Source: Planctopirus ephydatiae (GTDB lineage: Bacteria > Planctomycetota > Planctomycetia > Planctomycetales > Planctomycetaceae). From it: DNA of 64,000 nucleotides. The stretch spans positions 3,249,501 to 3,313,500 of the forward strand of contig NZ_CP036299.1 of the NCBI RefSeq assembly GCF_007752345.1. Direction: 5' to 3'. Each line of letters opens with the position of its first letter. Positions within the stretch are counted from its first letter, which is position 1. Below the pieces are notes generated by a model. The model did not search any database. It was not told the DNA's origin and worked only from the letters and a program-made list of their open reading frames with translations. This document shows, piece by piece, positions 28,695 to 39,244 of this stretch. The translations under genes and the position numbers were made by a program.

Positions 28695-29105
28695 GACAAT
28701 TTCCCTCTGCGTTACAAATAAGCAATCACAAGAACCGACAAGGCTGTGCTACGCCTCAATTTGTCAGGCGAAGCACAGATATTCATCTCTCCAGCATCTC
28801 CAAAGATCATAACCCGACGCGATACGCTTGCCGAGTGCTGCCCGTGGGCCACTCTCAGCGATCTGCGGGAATCTGTTCACCGCCAGACTTCTCCTCAAAA
28901 TCCGCATTCAAGATCACATCCCTGAGAATTCTCCGGACCCGAGCTGCAACAAACTTCAGAACACATTACACAACAACACGTTACATCTTTACCAAGCAGA
29001 GTCGCAGTCTGCTGCACCAGTTGACTATCATATGGTTCAAGACCTCGGATCAGATTTCAACGTCGGAAATCGAACAAACTTTTTGCTTGAGAACGAAAGA
29101 TCGCA
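28695..29105. other. Divergent intergenic region between asd and purD
   Basis: About 410 bp containing the two upstream regions. No clear promoter, riboswitch or small gene was recognised. Confidence 0.4.
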
Positions 29106-30401
29106 ATGCGAGTGCTGGTCGTCGGACAAGGTGGTCGTGAACATGCGCTGGTTTACCAACTCAAGCGTTCCCCCTCTGTCACCGAAGTTTACTGTGCGCC
29201 TGGAAACCCTGGAACTGGCGTCGATGCCACCAACGTCTTCATACAGGCCACAGATACCGCCAAGCTCGTCGAGTTCGCGATCAAGAACAAAATTGATCTC
29301 ACGGTCGTCGGCCCCGAGATTCCGCTGGTTAACGGGCTCGTCGATGAGTTTCTCAAAAACGACCTGAAAATCTTCGGCCCCACGAAAAAAGCTGCCGAAC
29401 TGGAAGGCAGCAAAAAGTTCGCCAAGGAAATCATGAAAAAGGCGGGCGTTCCTACGGCCGACTTTCGTGTCTTTTCCAATGCCGCCGAAGCGATTTCTTA
29501 CATTGACGAGCGAACCGACGAACGCTGCGTTGTCAAAGCCGATGGACTGGCTGCGGGCAAAGGTGTGGTGGTCTGCCAATCCAAAGCCGAAGCCCGCGAA
29601 GTCATCAAGAAAATGCTGGTGCAGAAGCAGTTTGGCACCGCCAGCCAGCAAATCGTGGTCGAAGATTGCCTGATTGGCGAAGAGGCCAGCATTCTGGCTC
29701 TGGTTGATGGCTCGACAATTGTCCCTCTCGAATCGGCTCAGGATCACAAAGCCGCTCACGATGGCGACACCGGCCCCAACACGGGCGGCATGGGGGCCTA
29801 CAGCCCAGCTCCCATCGTGACTTCTGAACTGACAGATATCGTTGTCGAGAAGGTTCTCGTGCCGATTGTGCATGAGATGAAGCGGGAAGGGCGGCCATTC
29901 CGCGGCTGCCTTTATGCCGGCATTATGGTCACGGCCCAGGGCCCGCGTGTGCTTGAGTTCAATGTTCGTTTTGGCGACCCGGAAACTCAGGCTGTCCTTA
30001 TGCGGCTCAAAAGCGATCTCGGACAGGTGCTACTCGCCTGTGCCTCAGGAACGCTCGATCAACTCGAACCTCTGGAATGGGATCCGCGCCCATCCGTCTG
30101 TGTGGTCATGGCCGCCGAGGGCTATCCAGGGGATTACAGTAAAGGGAAGCCGATTCGTGGACTTGATGAAGCGGGCGGACTTCCCGATGTCAAGGTTTTC
30201 CATGCCGGCACCAAAATCACTAGCGAGCATGTCGTCACCGATGGTGGGCGAGTGCTCGGTGTCACAGCCGTTGGCGACGACTTACCACAAGCTAAGCTGC
30301 ACGCCTACCAGGCGGTGAAATGCATCCGCTGGGACGGCGCCTGGTGCCGCAAAGACATTTCGGACAAGGCGATTCGCAAGGGGCTGAAATCATACGAATG
30401 A
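29106..30401 (+). CDS. purD: Phosphoribosylamine-glycine ligase
   Basis: The 431-residue ATP-grasp enzyme joins glycine to phosphoribosylamine in the second step of purine synthesis. The N-terminal VVGQGGREHAL motif, VKADGLAAGKGVVV ATP-grasp strand, GPNTGGMGAYSPAP signature and EFNVRFGDPETQAVL metal-binding motif are all present. Length matches the monofunctional bacterial enzyme. purN is about 21 kb away at 7348-7992. Confidence 0.96.
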   Translation: MRVLVVGQGGREHALVYQLKRSPSVTEVYCAPGNPGTGVDATNVFIQATDTAKLVEFAIKNKIDLTVVGPEIPLVNGLVDEFLKNDLKIFGPTKKAAELEGSKKFAKEIMKKAGVPTADFRVFSNAAEAISYIDERTDERCVVKADGLAAGKGVVVCQSKAEAREVIKKMLVQKQFGTASQQIVVEDCLIGEEASILALVDGSTIVPLESAQDHKAAHDGDTGPNTGGMGAYSPAPIVTSELTDIVVEKVLVPIVHEMKREGRPFRGCLYAGIMVTAQGPRVLEFNVRFGDPETQAVLMRLKSDLGQVLLACASGTLDQLEPLEWDPRPSVCVVMAAEGYPGDYSKGKPIRGLDEAGGLPDVKVFHAGTKITSEHVVTDGGRVLGVTAVGDDLPQAKLHAYQAVKCIRWDGAWCRKDISDKAIRKGLKSYE

Positions 30402-30772
30402 GCCCGAATTGGGGATGCTTTTCCGTCAATCGGCTTGCAATCAACTCTTCACTAAGGGCCTGTATTCACCGGGTGACTGGCGACTTGAGACCATCGCATC
30501 AGTTCTCATTGCGTACAGAAGTCTACCCATTCAGCATGATGGGGGAGTCTCAGTTTTCCGACCGTTGATCGTCGTTTTTCGATAAACCGGTTGACTCAGG
30601 GCACTGGCTCGTTTTACGGTCAATAGACGATCTTCGGGTGAGGATGCTGCTCAACGAGCCCGTGAGTGAATTGTCCGAACTGGGTATTTCCTGGTGAGAT
30701 CTCCTGACTTTTGCAGGAGACGCTGTGGATTTCCCCTGCCGATTCTCTACTGACTCAAGGATGTCCCGCCGC
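30402..30772. other. Intergenic region upstream of the M1 peptidase
   Basis: About 370 bp. No promoter, terminator hairpin with T-run or gene was recognised. Confidence 0.4.
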
Positions 30773-33289
30773 ATGAGACCTGCCGAAACTTCGATTCCCA
30801 GCGCCATGTTCATTTTTCCCACACGACATGTACTCCACCTGACCTGTGCCATCCTGCTGGCTGTGCTTCCTGCAGGCATATCAAGTGCTGCAGAAGACGC
30901 ACCGGCACCGTCGAACACGTCACCCATCGGCATCGACCCGTTCCAGCAGATTGACAGTTTGCTCCCCACCCCCACGGAATCACGCCTGGCATCCGGGGCA
31001 CCTGGCCCGGCCTATTGGCAGCAAAAGGCCAGTTACAAAGTCGATGTGACCCTCGATGAAGACCATCGTCGCCTCAAAGGGTTCGAACGCGTCCATTATG
31101 AGAACAACTCGCCGCATTCGCTCAATTATCTCTGGTTGCAGTTACAGCCGGATACCTACACCCCCGACTCTCCCGCCACGTTGACCCGAACCTGGTCAGA
31201 TAGCGGGAGTGTCAGTATTGGTGATCTGCAGCGAGCCCTCACACCTGAGACCTTTGCAGGTGGCATGAACATTTCTGGAGTGAAAGACGCAACAGGCAAG
31301 CCTCTCAAAACGATGATTCATCAAGGTCTGTTGAAGATCGAGTTGCCGGCACCACTGGCCCCGCGCAGCAGTTTTGACTTTGAACTGGCGTGGGAATACG
31401 CCATCAACGACATCAAGCTTTTGCCTGGCCGCACGGGCTACGAGATGCTCGATGATGGAAACGCCATCTATGGTCTTGCTTACTGGTATCCTCGGATGTG
31501 TGCCTACACCGATTACGGCGGGTGGCGCACTAAACAGTTCATCGGGCGAGGCGAGTTTACCGTCGAATTTGGTGATTATGATGTCACCATTCATGTCCCT
31601 GCCGATCATGCAGTGGCCGCGACTGGCGAACTCATGAATCCCGAGGAAGCATTGACTCCCGAACAGCGTGAGCGTCTCAAAAAGTCAGACACCTCGGATG
31701 CACCGGTTTTTATCGTGACCAAAGATGAAGCCGAAGCCAGGCGGAAGGTCAAGACTTTCCCGCAACTCAAGGCCTGGCGATTCAAGGCAGATAACGTCCG
31801 GGACTTTGCCTTTGCCACTTCTCGCACGTTTGTCGTCGATGCCTGGGGAGTTCCACTGAATGGCCGAACTGTCCGCTGTATGTCGCTGTACCCCAAAGAA
31901 GGGATGCCACTCTGGGATAAATACGCCACACATTCAGTGGCCCAGGCGATTGAGGTCTATTCCGAAGTGACCGGCATTGCTTACCCGTGGCCGCATTGCA
32001 CTGCCGTGATGGGGATTGTCAGCGGTGGGATGGAATACCCGATGATCAACTTCAATTCCCCCAAGCCCGAGAAGGATGGCACTTATACCGAAACCGTCAA
32101 AAATCGATTGATTTCGGTCATCATCCACGAGACGGGGCACAACTGGTTCCCGATGATCATCAATAACGATGAGCGGCACTGGATGTGGCTCGATGAAGGT
32201 TTCAACCAGTTCGTGCAAGGGTTTGCTGAACGGGCCTGGAAGCGTCGCCTGGGGAAATCAGGCGAGCCATCGAAGATTACAGAGTATCTCGTGAACCCGG
32301 CTCACCAGCCCATCATGACCCAGCCGGATAACCTCAAAGATGTGGGCCGCAACGCGTATGCCAAGACTTCAACAGGTCTGACCATGCTACGGGAAACCAT
32401 TCTGGGTCGGGAGGTATTTGATGCCGCGTTTAAGGAGTATTGCCGTCGGTGGGCGTTTAAACGTCCTGAACCAGCCGATTTCTTCCGCACGATGGAAGAT
32501 GCTTCTGGCTTTGACCTCGACTGGTTCTGGCGCGGGTGGTTCTTTTCCACTTCGAGTAACGACGTGGAAGTTCTGGCCGTCACACGTCGTTTGCTGCAGA
32601 CTGGCGACCCGGCCAAAGACAAAGAGCGCGACGACCGCAAAGAAGCCAAACTCCCACCAAGCCTGACGGAAGAGCGGGATGCCAACCTGACGAAGCGTGT
32701 CGATAAGTACGACATGCTTAAGGATTTCTACGATACCTACGATCCACATGCCGTCACCGAGAAAAAGGTGGATCGTTATCAGAAGTTCATGGAACGACTC
32801 ACTCCCGAGGAGAAGGCCACACTCGCCAATCATCAACTGCTCTATGAAATCCGAATCCGCAACAATGGTGAACTGCCGATGCCTCTGATTCTGCAGTTGG
32901 AGTTTGACGATGGCTCCAAAGAAATCCGCAGATATCCGGCGGAAATCTGGCGGCTGGATGGCTCTGAGTTTTCCAAACTGCTGATCACAGCCAAGCCACT
33001 CAGATCTGTGATGGCCGATCCCTACAACGAAACGGCTGACATCAACTACAGCAACAACCGCTTTCCGCGAACCATTGCTGAAACGGATCTGACGATCACC
33101 AAGCCCGCCTCAGGAGAACCTCGAACCCCGCGACCAGGAACCCCCAATACGCCCGCCAGTGCAGTGCCCTCAGGCGATGCCAGCAATCCGATGCGTGAGC
33201 ATCAGGAGGAACTTCGCCGTAAAGAACAGGCGGCTAAAAAGGCCGAGAAGAAACCGGAAGTGAGTGGGGATAAGAAGGACGAGCAGTAG
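30773..33289 (+). CDS. Exported M1-family (aminopeptidase N-like) metallopeptidase
   Basis: From ATG 30773 the product is 838 residues with a signal peptide ending near SSAAEDA; ATG 30806 is a possible alternative start nearer the hydrophobic core. The gluzincin motif HETGHNWF (residues about 452-459) and the third ligand in WLDEGFNQF 18 residues on define the zinc site. The exopeptidase GAMEN loop reads SGGMEYPMI. The last ~60 residues are Pro-, Lys- and Glu-rich. Probably it trims peptides outside the cytoplasm. It is convergent with the FG-GAP gene. Confidence 0.9.
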   Translation: MRPAETSIPSAMFIFPTRHVLHLTCAILLAVLPAGISSAAEDAPAPSNTSPIGIDPFQQIDSLLPTPTESRLASGAPGPAYWQQKASYKVDVTLDEDHRRLKGFERVHYENNSPHSLNYLWLQLQPDTYTPDSPATLTRTWSDSGSVSIGDLQRALTPETFAGGMNISGVKDATGKPLKTMIHQGLLKIELPAPLAPRSSFDFELAWEYAINDIKLLPGRTGYEMLDDGNAIYGLAYWYPRMCAYTDYGGWRTKQFIGRGEFTVEFGDYDVTIHVPADHAVAATGELMNPEEALTPEQRERLKKSDTSDAPVFIVTKDEAEARRKVKTFPQLKAWRFKADNVRDFAFATSRTFVVDAWGVPLNGRTVRCMSLYPKEGMPLWDKYATHSVAQAIEVYSEVTGIAYPWPHCTAVMGIVSGGMEYPMINFNSPKPEKDGTYTETVKNRLISVIIHETGHNWFPMIINNDERHWMWLDEGFNQFVQGFAERAWKRRLGKSGEPSKITEYLVNPAHQPIMTQPDNLKDVGRNAYAKTSTGLTMLRETILGREVFDAAFKEYCRRWAFKRPEPADFFRTMEDASGFDLDWFWRGWFFSTSSNDVEVLAVTRRLLQTGDPAKDKERDDRKEAKLPPSLTEERDANLTKRVDKYDMLKDFYDTYDPHAVTEKKVDRYQKFMERLTPEEKATLANHQLLYEIRIRNNGELPMPLILQLEFDDGSKEIRRYPAEIWRLDGSEFSKLLITAKPLRSVMADPYNETADINYSNNRFPRTIAETDLTITKPASGEPRTPRPGTPNTPASAVPSGDASNPMREHQEELRRKEQAAKKAEKKPEVSGDKKDEQ

Positions 33290-33374
33290 AAAATCTGTCG
33301 AATTTCAGGCCGCCACCATGGATGTCGGATTGCTCGCATTCCCGTCATTGCATTCGGGTGACAATTGAAGAAAT

Positions 33375-33410
33375 GAGGGAGTACTGCTGGCCCGCCAGCA
33401 GTACTCCCTC
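33375..33410. terminator. Perfect 16-bp inverted repeat between convergent genes
   Basis: GAGGGAGTACTGCTGG and its exact complement are separated by a four-base CCCG loop. It lies between the convergent M1 peptidase and FG-GAP genes, where a bidirectional terminator would be expected. No T-run follows on the plus strand; a modest T-rich stretch follows on the minus strand. Confidence 0.6.
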
Positions 33411-33447
33411 TCCATACACGAAGTCTTGGTATAACGGCTTCACAATG

Positions 33448-34692
33448 TCACTTCTGCGTCGGCTTCTGCAAGAGGACGTTGACCCCTTTTTTGTTTGAGA
33501 GAATGACGTCTAACTGCCCATCGGCATTGAAGTCGCAGATCTCGAATTGCGTGCCAATGCCAGTATCGAGACCAGCCCCGATCTCCCGCCGGACAAATTT
33601 CGGAGGCTGGCCCTTTTCGCGAGTAATCTCATAAGTCAGCATGGCCACGGGTTCTTTTTCGCCAGGATCAGAACCATTATGAGCCCAGAAGCGCTTGCCC
33701 GTCACCAGATGAGGATTGCCATTGCCCTTGAGATCCACCATCAGCAGTGCGTGTGTCTGTGAAACCGTGTCGTCGATCTTGTGAAAGACCATTTCTTTGC
33801 CAGAACCGGTGTTCTCAAACCACCAGACACCATACTTGTGGGCCGAGCTCATAATGACGTCATGATCACCATCCAGATCCAGATCAATCACATGGAGATT
33901 GGCGGCGGGCAGGGGGGCACCATCTGGCTTTTCGGAAAGCTTCCATGGATGAAATACCCACAGAGAACCATCGAGCTTCTCCGGTTGTTCCCACCAGCCA
34001 TGAGGGATGAGCACATCGGCGCGACCGTCACCATTGAAGTCACCGGCACCTAAGCCGTGATAATACTTGAAGGTGCCATTCTGAGCGGGATCGCCGGGCT
34101 CACTGATGGGGGTAAACTTCCAGCGTTCGCGAATTTTGTCGGCGGGAGGAATTTCGAGATACCCCATCTGCCGTTCAGGTTGTGAGCCCAGAACAAGTTC
34201 TGGCTTGCCATCACCCGTAATGTCCGTGAAGAGTACCGTTTCGTTGCAGGCACTCGTCCAGATTTCGTGCTTTTTCCAGTGGCCTTCGGCATTCTGAGGA
34301 TTCTCGTACCACGAGAAAGGATCACCTGGAAAACCGACGATGATCAAATCGTCCCAGCCATCACCATTAATATCGTTAGCGAACTCCACGAAGCACTGGC
34401 TGTAGCTGCCGTTCCATTTGTATTCACCAACCGGGCGAACTTCATGCTTTTTCCAATCAGGAGCGGCATACCAGTAATCTCCAGCAGCGACATCCATCAA
34501 TCCATCATGATTGAAGTCGCCAGTCGCCACCCCCTCGGCACGGAATGTCTCATCGAGCTTGATTCGCGTCCAGTTGTCGTCAACCGCAATCTCTGCGGCG
34601 TGGGCATTTCTCAGGACGAATGTCCCGCACGCCAGTAAAAAAAACAAACCGAACACAACTTGGCGTATGATCGCATGTGGCCGTCGGCACAT
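33448..34692 (-). CDS. Exported FG-GAP/VCBS repeat protein
   Basis: The 414-residue protein has a signal peptide (QVVFGLFFLLACGTFVLRNAHA) and about seven calcium-binding FG-GAP-type repeats with D-x-D/N-x-DG loops: DFNHDGLMDV, DINGDGWDDL, DITGDGKPEL, DFNGDGRADV, DLDLDGDHDV, DLKGNGNPHL and DFNADGQLDV. This forms a beta-propeller, common among secreted planctomycete proteins, possibly carbohydrate or protein-binding. No catalytic domain is visible. Confidence 0.9.
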   Translation of the reverse strand: MCRRPHAIIRQVVFGLFFLLACGTFVLRNAHAAEIAVDDNWTRIKLDETFRAEGVATGDFNHDGLMDVAAGDYWYAAPDWKKHEVRPVGEYKWNGSYSQCFVEFANDINGDGWDDLIIVGFPGDPFSWYENPQNAEGHWKKHEIWTSACNETVLFTDITGDGKPELVLGSQPERQMGYLEIPPADKIRERWKFTPISEPGDPAQNGTFKYYHGLGAGDFNGDGRADVLIPHGWWEQPEKLDGSLWVFHPWKLSEKPDGAPLPAANLHVIDLDLDGDHDVIMSSAHKYGVWWFENTGSGKEMVFHKIDDTVSQTHALLMVDLKGNGNPHLVTGKRFWAHNGSDPGEKEPVAMLTYEITREKGQPPKFVRREIGAGLDTGIGTQFEICDFNADGQLDVILSNKKGVNVLLQKPTQK

Positions 34693-34844
34693 CTCAGAAT
34701 CCCCCCACCGAATACATCAACACTCTTTGATCCACTTCTGTTGTAACCTCTTTCTGGTGGGAATGTCCATTCTATCGATTGATCAAATATGTGAACGACG
34801 CCCTTGAGAATGCCTCGCACCGGGTAGTTACTCCTCGACTGAAC

Positions 34845-36548
34845 TCAGTCAGCGACAGGCCCATATTCCGGCAGCCATTGACTGGCTTCAATTCGGGCAA
34901 CGAGTTCAGGTCTGGTTGTTATGGGGGCCACACCAGCCCGTTGTGCTTCCATTCCGACGGCTTCGGCAATAGCACGGGCGACTGATCGTACTTCGGAAAG
35001 TGGCGGGAGGAGCGAGTCTGCAGCGTCTTTAAGTGCTGGCGAATGTTCGCCCAGTGCCCGCGCTGCCGCGAGCATCATCCCGTCGGTAACCCGCGTGGCT
35101 TTTGAGGCCACAACTCCCAGCCCAACCGCAGGAAAAATGAACACATTATTGCACTGGGCAATTGGAATTGTCCGCCCATCCCACACAACTGGGGCATAAG
35201 GTGAACCCGTTGCTACCAGAGCCCGGCCATTTGTCCAACGGAGCAAATCTTCCGGGCAGGCTTCGGAACGCGACGTGGGATTCGAGAGTGGTAGAATCAC
35301 AGGGCGATCCACCTTGCTCGCCATCTCGCGAATGATCGGTTCCTTAAACGCTCCACCCACAGTGGAAAGACCAATCAGAATCGTCGCCTGAACCTGCTGA
35401 ATCACATCGGCCAGACCGATGGCACCATGGGCTGTTTTTGGCCAATTGACCAAGTTTGCGGAATCCTGAGCATATACCTGTTGTTCGGGTGAAAGGTCGC
35501 GCCGATCAGAGCTCAACAGCCCATCTTTATCGACCATCCAGAACCGCTGCCGGGCTTCGGCTTCCGATAATCCGTCCTGCACTAAAGCCGCCCGCAGATA
35601 ATCGGCCACACCCACGGCTGCCGAACCTGCACCGAGAAACACGATCTGTTGCTCACGCAATGGTTTTCCTGTGACGCCCACAGCCCCCATCACAGCCCCC
35701 AGAGCCACAGCGGCTGTTCCCTGGATATCGTCATTGAACGTCAGCAACTTGCTGGCATATCGCTCAAGAATAGGCCTCGCATGCGGGGTCGCAAAGTCTT
35801 CCCATTGCAGGCAAACCTGAGGCAACTCCTGTTGAACCGCTTTGACGAACTGATCAATAAAGTCGAAATACGCCTGTCCCGAGATGCGTTCGTGTCGCCA
35901 GCCAATGTACTCCGGATCCTTGAGTCGCTCGGCATTGTTCGTGCCCACATCAAGCACGATGGGCAATGTCCGCTCAGGGCGAATTCCACCAATCAGCGTG
36001 TAGAGCGAAAGCTTTCCGATGGGAATCCCCAGCCCGCCCGCCCCTTGATCACCGATCCCGAGAATTCGTTCTCCATCCGTCACCACAATGACGTCTACAT
36101 CCGAGTAAGGCCTGCTGCGAAGGAGCGCGCCAATCGAATCTCGCATCGGATACGAAATAAACAATCCTCGCGGTCGGCGATAGATATGGCTGAAAAGCTG
36201 ACAGGCCTGCCCGACTACAGGCGTGTAGACCATTGGGAGCATCTCTTCAATATGCTCCAGCAGCAGCCTGTAAAATAGCACCTCGTTCGTATCCTGCAGT
36301 GCCCGAAGGTAAATATGCCGTTCGAGATCATCGTCTTTCCGCTGGTAGGCCTCGTACACCCGCTGAACCTGTTCGTCGAGACTTTCGATATGCGGAGGGA
36401 GCAGGCCATGCAGCCCGTAGCGATCTCGCTCCTCGATACTGAACGCAGTTCCTTTATTGAAGGCGGGATCACTGATTACCCGAAATGGGAAGGAATGACC
36501 CACTCCTGGAGATGGCACAGGTGGCACGTCACTCGACATAGGGATCAC
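34845..36548 (-). CDS. maeA: NAD-dependent malic enzyme
   Basis: The 567-residue enzyme oxidatively decarboxylates malate to pyruvate. The N-terminal GTAFSIEERDRYGLHGLLPP segment, the active-site Tyr in MVYTPVVGQACQ, GDQGAGGLGIPIGK, and the metal-binding EDFA plus NDDIQGTAAV motifs match the large (about 560-residue) malic enzymes, as does the NAD fold loop FLGAGSAAVGVADYL. The ATG at 36548 is followed by another (MIPM) three codons on; either start is possible. Which cofactor is preferred is inferred from family length. Confidence 0.92.
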   Translation of the reverse strand: MIPMSSDVPPVPSPGVGHSFPFRVISDPAFNKGTAFSIEERDRYGLHGLLPPHIESLDEQVQRVYEAYQRKDDDLERHIYLRALQDTNEVLFYRLLLEHIEEMLPMVYTPVVGQACQLFSHIYRRPRGLFISYPMRDSIGALLRSRPYSDVDVIVVTDGERILGIGDQGAGGLGIPIGKLSLYTLIGGIRPERTLPIVLDVGTNNAERLKDPEYIGWRHERISGQAYFDFIDQFVKAVQQELPQVCLQWEDFATPHARPILERYASKLLTFNDDIQGTAAVALGAVMGAVGVTGKPLREQQIVFLGAGSAAVGVADYLRAALVQDGLSEAEARQRFWMVDKDGLLSSDRRDLSPEQQVYAQDSANLVNWPKTAHGAIGLADVIQQVQATILIGLSTVGGAFKEPIIREMASKVDRPVILPLSNPTSRSEACPEDLLRWTNGRALVATGSPYAPVVWDGRTIPIAQCNNVFIFPAVGLGVVASKATRVTDGMMLAAARALGEHSPALKDAADSLLPPLSEVRSVARAIAEAVGMEAQRAGVAPITTRPELVARIEASQWLPEYGPVAD

Positions 36549-36817
36549 TCGCTTCTAATGCCTGAGAGCTGATTGACTCGAAAGGCACTGGGGATTTGTC
36601 GTTCATACGAAATCAATGCTGTCCTGGCACAATAGGAAGCCAGATTTTCAGGAGCAATCCCTTCTTGAAAATCGCCAGCAAAATCTGAGCCACAGGTCTC
36701 GAAGATGTGTGGAATTGTGCATTGATCTTGACCCGTTATTCGGAAGCGTAGACAAATGGTGAACTCGTCTGGAGGACGAGCGGTCGTTCGCGTTCACTTT
36801 TTGCCAGGGATGATGAC

Positions 36818-38761
36818 ATGGCCCGAGAAACCAAAGTCGGACTGGTGCTGGTGGTTGTGCTGGCCTGCGGCTTTGGCTTGCTGCTCTACAAACGGCTGCA
36901 ACACCCACAAATTACTGTCGCGCAAGCCACAGAAGGTGCCTCAACAGAAATCAGTGCTGACGATATCAAGGCTGAGATTCAGCTCGCTTCCGGCAACGCA
37001 GTACCTTCGTCATCCAGTCCTGAGAGCAAGCCAGCCACGACGCTTCCATCGAGCCTGGAGAACGAACTGCTCGATCTCAAAAACGATCCTGTCGCATCTC
37101 CTGAGGCTAACTCGAAGTCGTCTGCAAGAAGTCTCCCGAGCTTGCCGACAGACCTCGATGATATGGCGTTTCCAGCGGAAACACCTCCCGCTGCAGTGGC
37201 GGCTTCCACGCCAAAATCGACGGCTGTCGATGCTGATCCTTTCGCAGACCTGGACTTGCCTGCCAATCAGGCTGCGGGATCAAAGCTACTGGATAACGCG
37301 ACAACATCTCCCGCGACCACAGCAAGTGGAAATACCTCGAAGGCCGTGGAGACCGACCCCTTCGCCTTGGATCTTCCAGATTTAACACCCAGAAAGCCAT
37401 CACCTGCAGCAATCACTTCCTCTGATAATGCAGAATTGACTTTACCTGCTGGCAATCTTGAGCCCCTCCAGAACAAACCAATTTCTTCTGAAAAGATGAC
37501 CACAAGTTCGCCTGCAAATGAAGATCCATTTGCCCTCAAATCTCCTGCTGGTGACATGGAGAAGGCCGCTGCAAAGACCACTTCTCTTGGTAACGAACTG
37601 TCTTTACCTCCCGCAAAAAATCAGCCATCGGTGCCTCAGGATGATCCGTTTTCCATGCCCGTCGAGATCCCTGCGAACGATGCAAGTCTCCAGACAGACA
37701 GCCAGGCGAAAGTGGTCGAATCCTTTGAGCTGCCTGTCCAGGTGGAACCCAAGCGATCTGCCACCAGCTTTCCTGTGAATGAGCCTGCACAGCCAACAAC
37801 TCAAGAGACATCCCGGGCTGTACCAGAACTTGGATTTGCAGAACTCGAGCAACCTTCCGCTAAAGCGAAAACTCCATCTCCGGCAGTCATCGACGAATTT
37901 GGGTTCGATAATCCTACTTCTCAGAAGGAGCCAGCCAAGCCGGCATTGCCACTCGATCTCGATAGCGATCCCTTTGGCGGCAGTACCACAACACCCGGAC
38001 CAAAGCCGGTAGAGAGACCTGCATCAAACATCCCCTCACAGCCAGTGAACAATTCTCCTGCGAATGATCTCGATGCTTTCAGTTTTGAAACGCCGGCCGC
38101 TTCGACCGGTGGTCTGAAACAACCTGCCCCTGCTGGATTGCCGATGGCGGACAACAAACCCGCTCCACAGGAGTCACCGTTTCCAGATCAGCTTTCGATA
38201 CCCGCACCCAATACTCAAAACTCAGTGAATTTGAGCCTTGATCCAGGTTCTACAACCCCTCCCAGCCAACGCTACACCGTCGAACCCAGTGATAACTTCT
38301 GGAGTATTTCGCGAAAGGTCTATGGCAGCGGACGCTACTTCAATGCTCTTGCCTCTCATAATGCCAAGGCGGTTCCTCGTCCCGAAGCTATGAAACCCGG
38401 AACGACTATCGAGATTCCTCCAGTTGAATTTCTTGAGCAGAAATATGGATTCTCGACCTCTCGCGAAGTCAGTGAAGCCGCACGTAACAGTGCTCCATCA
38501 GAAGGAACGAATGAAGCACCTGCCAGTGGTTTCTTCATCGACCCGGCAGGTGTTCCTATGTACAAAGTCAGCGATCAGGACACGATGAGCGGCATTGCCA
38601 GAGCACATCTGGGCCGCTCTTCTCGCTGGATCCAGATTCTCGAACTCAACCGGGATAAGCTTCAAGACGGAAATACCATTGCCGTCGGCACAATTTTGCG
38701 ACTTCCACCCGATGCCAGCCAGGTTCAAGTGATGAACACGTCGCCGGGCACCCGAAACTAA
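36818..38761 (+). CDS. Membrane-anchored protein with DPF-rich low-complexity region and two C-terminal LysM domains
   Basis: The 647-residue protein has one N-terminal membrane helix (VGLVLVVVLACGFGLLLY), a ~450-residue Ser/Pro/Ala/Asp-rich linker with five DPF tripeptides (e.g. DADPFADLDLP, ETDPFALDLP), then two LysM domains near residues 485-535 (YTVEPSDNFWSISRKVYG) and 580-630 (YKVSDQDTMSGIARAHLG). LysM binds N-acetylglucosamine polymers, so it likely contacts peptidoglycan or other glycan in the periplasm. AGGGATGATGAC precedes the start. It is first of a three-gene plus-strand cluster with FtsL-like and FtsI-type proteins. Confidence 0.85.
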   Translation: MARETKVGLVLVVVLACGFGLLLYKRLQHPQITVAQATEGASTEISADDIKAEIQLASGNAVPSSSSPESKPATTLPSSLENELLDLKNDPVASPEANSKSSARSLPSLPTDLDDMAFPAETPPAAVAASTPKSTAVDADPFADLDLPANQAAGSKLLDNATTSPATTASGNTSKAVETDPFALDLPDLTPRKPSPAAITSSDNAELTLPAGNLEPLQNKPISSEKMTTSSPANEDPFALKSPAGDMEKAAAKTTSLGNELSLPPAKNQPSVPQDDPFSMPVEIPANDASLQTDSQAKVVESFELPVQVEPKRSATSFPVNEPAQPTTQETSRAVPELGFAELEQPSAKAKTPSPAVIDEFGFDNPTSQKEPAKPALPLDLDSDPFGGSTTTPGPKPVERPASNIPSQPVNNSPANDLDAFSFETPAASTGGLKQPAPAGLPMADNKPAPQESPFPDQLSIPAPNTQNSVNLSLDPGSTTPPSQRYTVEPSDNFWSISRKVYGSGRYFNALASHNAKAVPRPEAMKPGTTIEIPPVEFLEQKYGFSTSREVSEAARNSAPSEGTNEAPASGFFIDPAGVPMYKVSDQDTMSGIARAHLGRSSRWIQILELNRDKLQDGNTIAVGTILRLPPDASQVQVMNTSPGTRN

Positions 38762-38852
38762 GCGATGCGGGTTGCTCGTAAGTCGATCGACTGCCAGCAA
38801 TTGATACCGCGAAGTTCGCAGGCACACCAAAGCTGTACGGGATCAGGTGGCC

Positions 38853-39176
38853 ATGTTTTTTCGATTTGGGGTCGCAGTACTGATTGTCGTGGCGATTTCG
38901 CTTTATGGAACCTCGCTGGAATCAGAAATACTGTCTCTCAAGAGGCAGATCATTCGCCAAAGCTACCGGATTGACGTCGCTCAGGAGCAACTGGTTCAGC
39001 TACGTCTGGAAGTGCATGCCGCGAGCTCTCCAGTCCATCTGCTACCAAAACTCGAACGTGGCGAGCTGATGGCTATCCGGCCCAGCTATGACGACGATTC
39101 GCGAAAAAAAGATGAAAGACCAAAACGTACTGTGGCGGATCTTTCCCGTCAGGAGAAAACGCCGATCAGGCGATAG
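38853..39176 (+). CDS. ftsL: Probable FtsL-like cell-division protein
   Basis: The 107-residue protein has a very short cytoplasmic start, one membrane helix (RFGVAVLIVVAISLYG), a heptad-rich segment (ESEILSLKRQIIRQSYRIDVAQEQL) likely to form a coiled coil, then SSPVHLLPKLERGELMAIRP, comparable in position to the conserved L-G-M-x-x-P end of FtsL. A Lys/Arg/Asp-rich tail closes it. Position directly before an FtsI-type gene supports FtsL, which bridges the divisome. Sequence identity to known FtsL is low, so the call is partly contextual. ATG 38853 was preferred over GTG 38847. Confidence 0.65.
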   Translation: MFFRFGVAVLIVVAISLYGTSLESEILSLKRQIIRQSYRIDVAQEQLVQLRLEVHAASSPVHLLPKLERGELMAIRPSYDDDSRKKDERPKRTVADLSRQEKTPIRR

Positions 39177-39244
39177 GAACGCCGGGTTTCACTCCACCTC
39201 TCCAGTAATGATCGGAAGAGTGGTCTCTCGAAAGCAATCGTCTC

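Noticed and set aside
29037-29873. Minus-strand 278-codon open frame over purD
   Set aside because: Antisense to a strongly conserved gene; composition rich in Phe, Asp and Gly reflects the reversed codons.
36756-37385. Plus-strand frame overlapping the LysM protein start in another reading frame
   Set aside because: It lies in the low-complexity linker, is Arg/Leu/Ser-rich and ends before any domain; the LysM frame is better supported.
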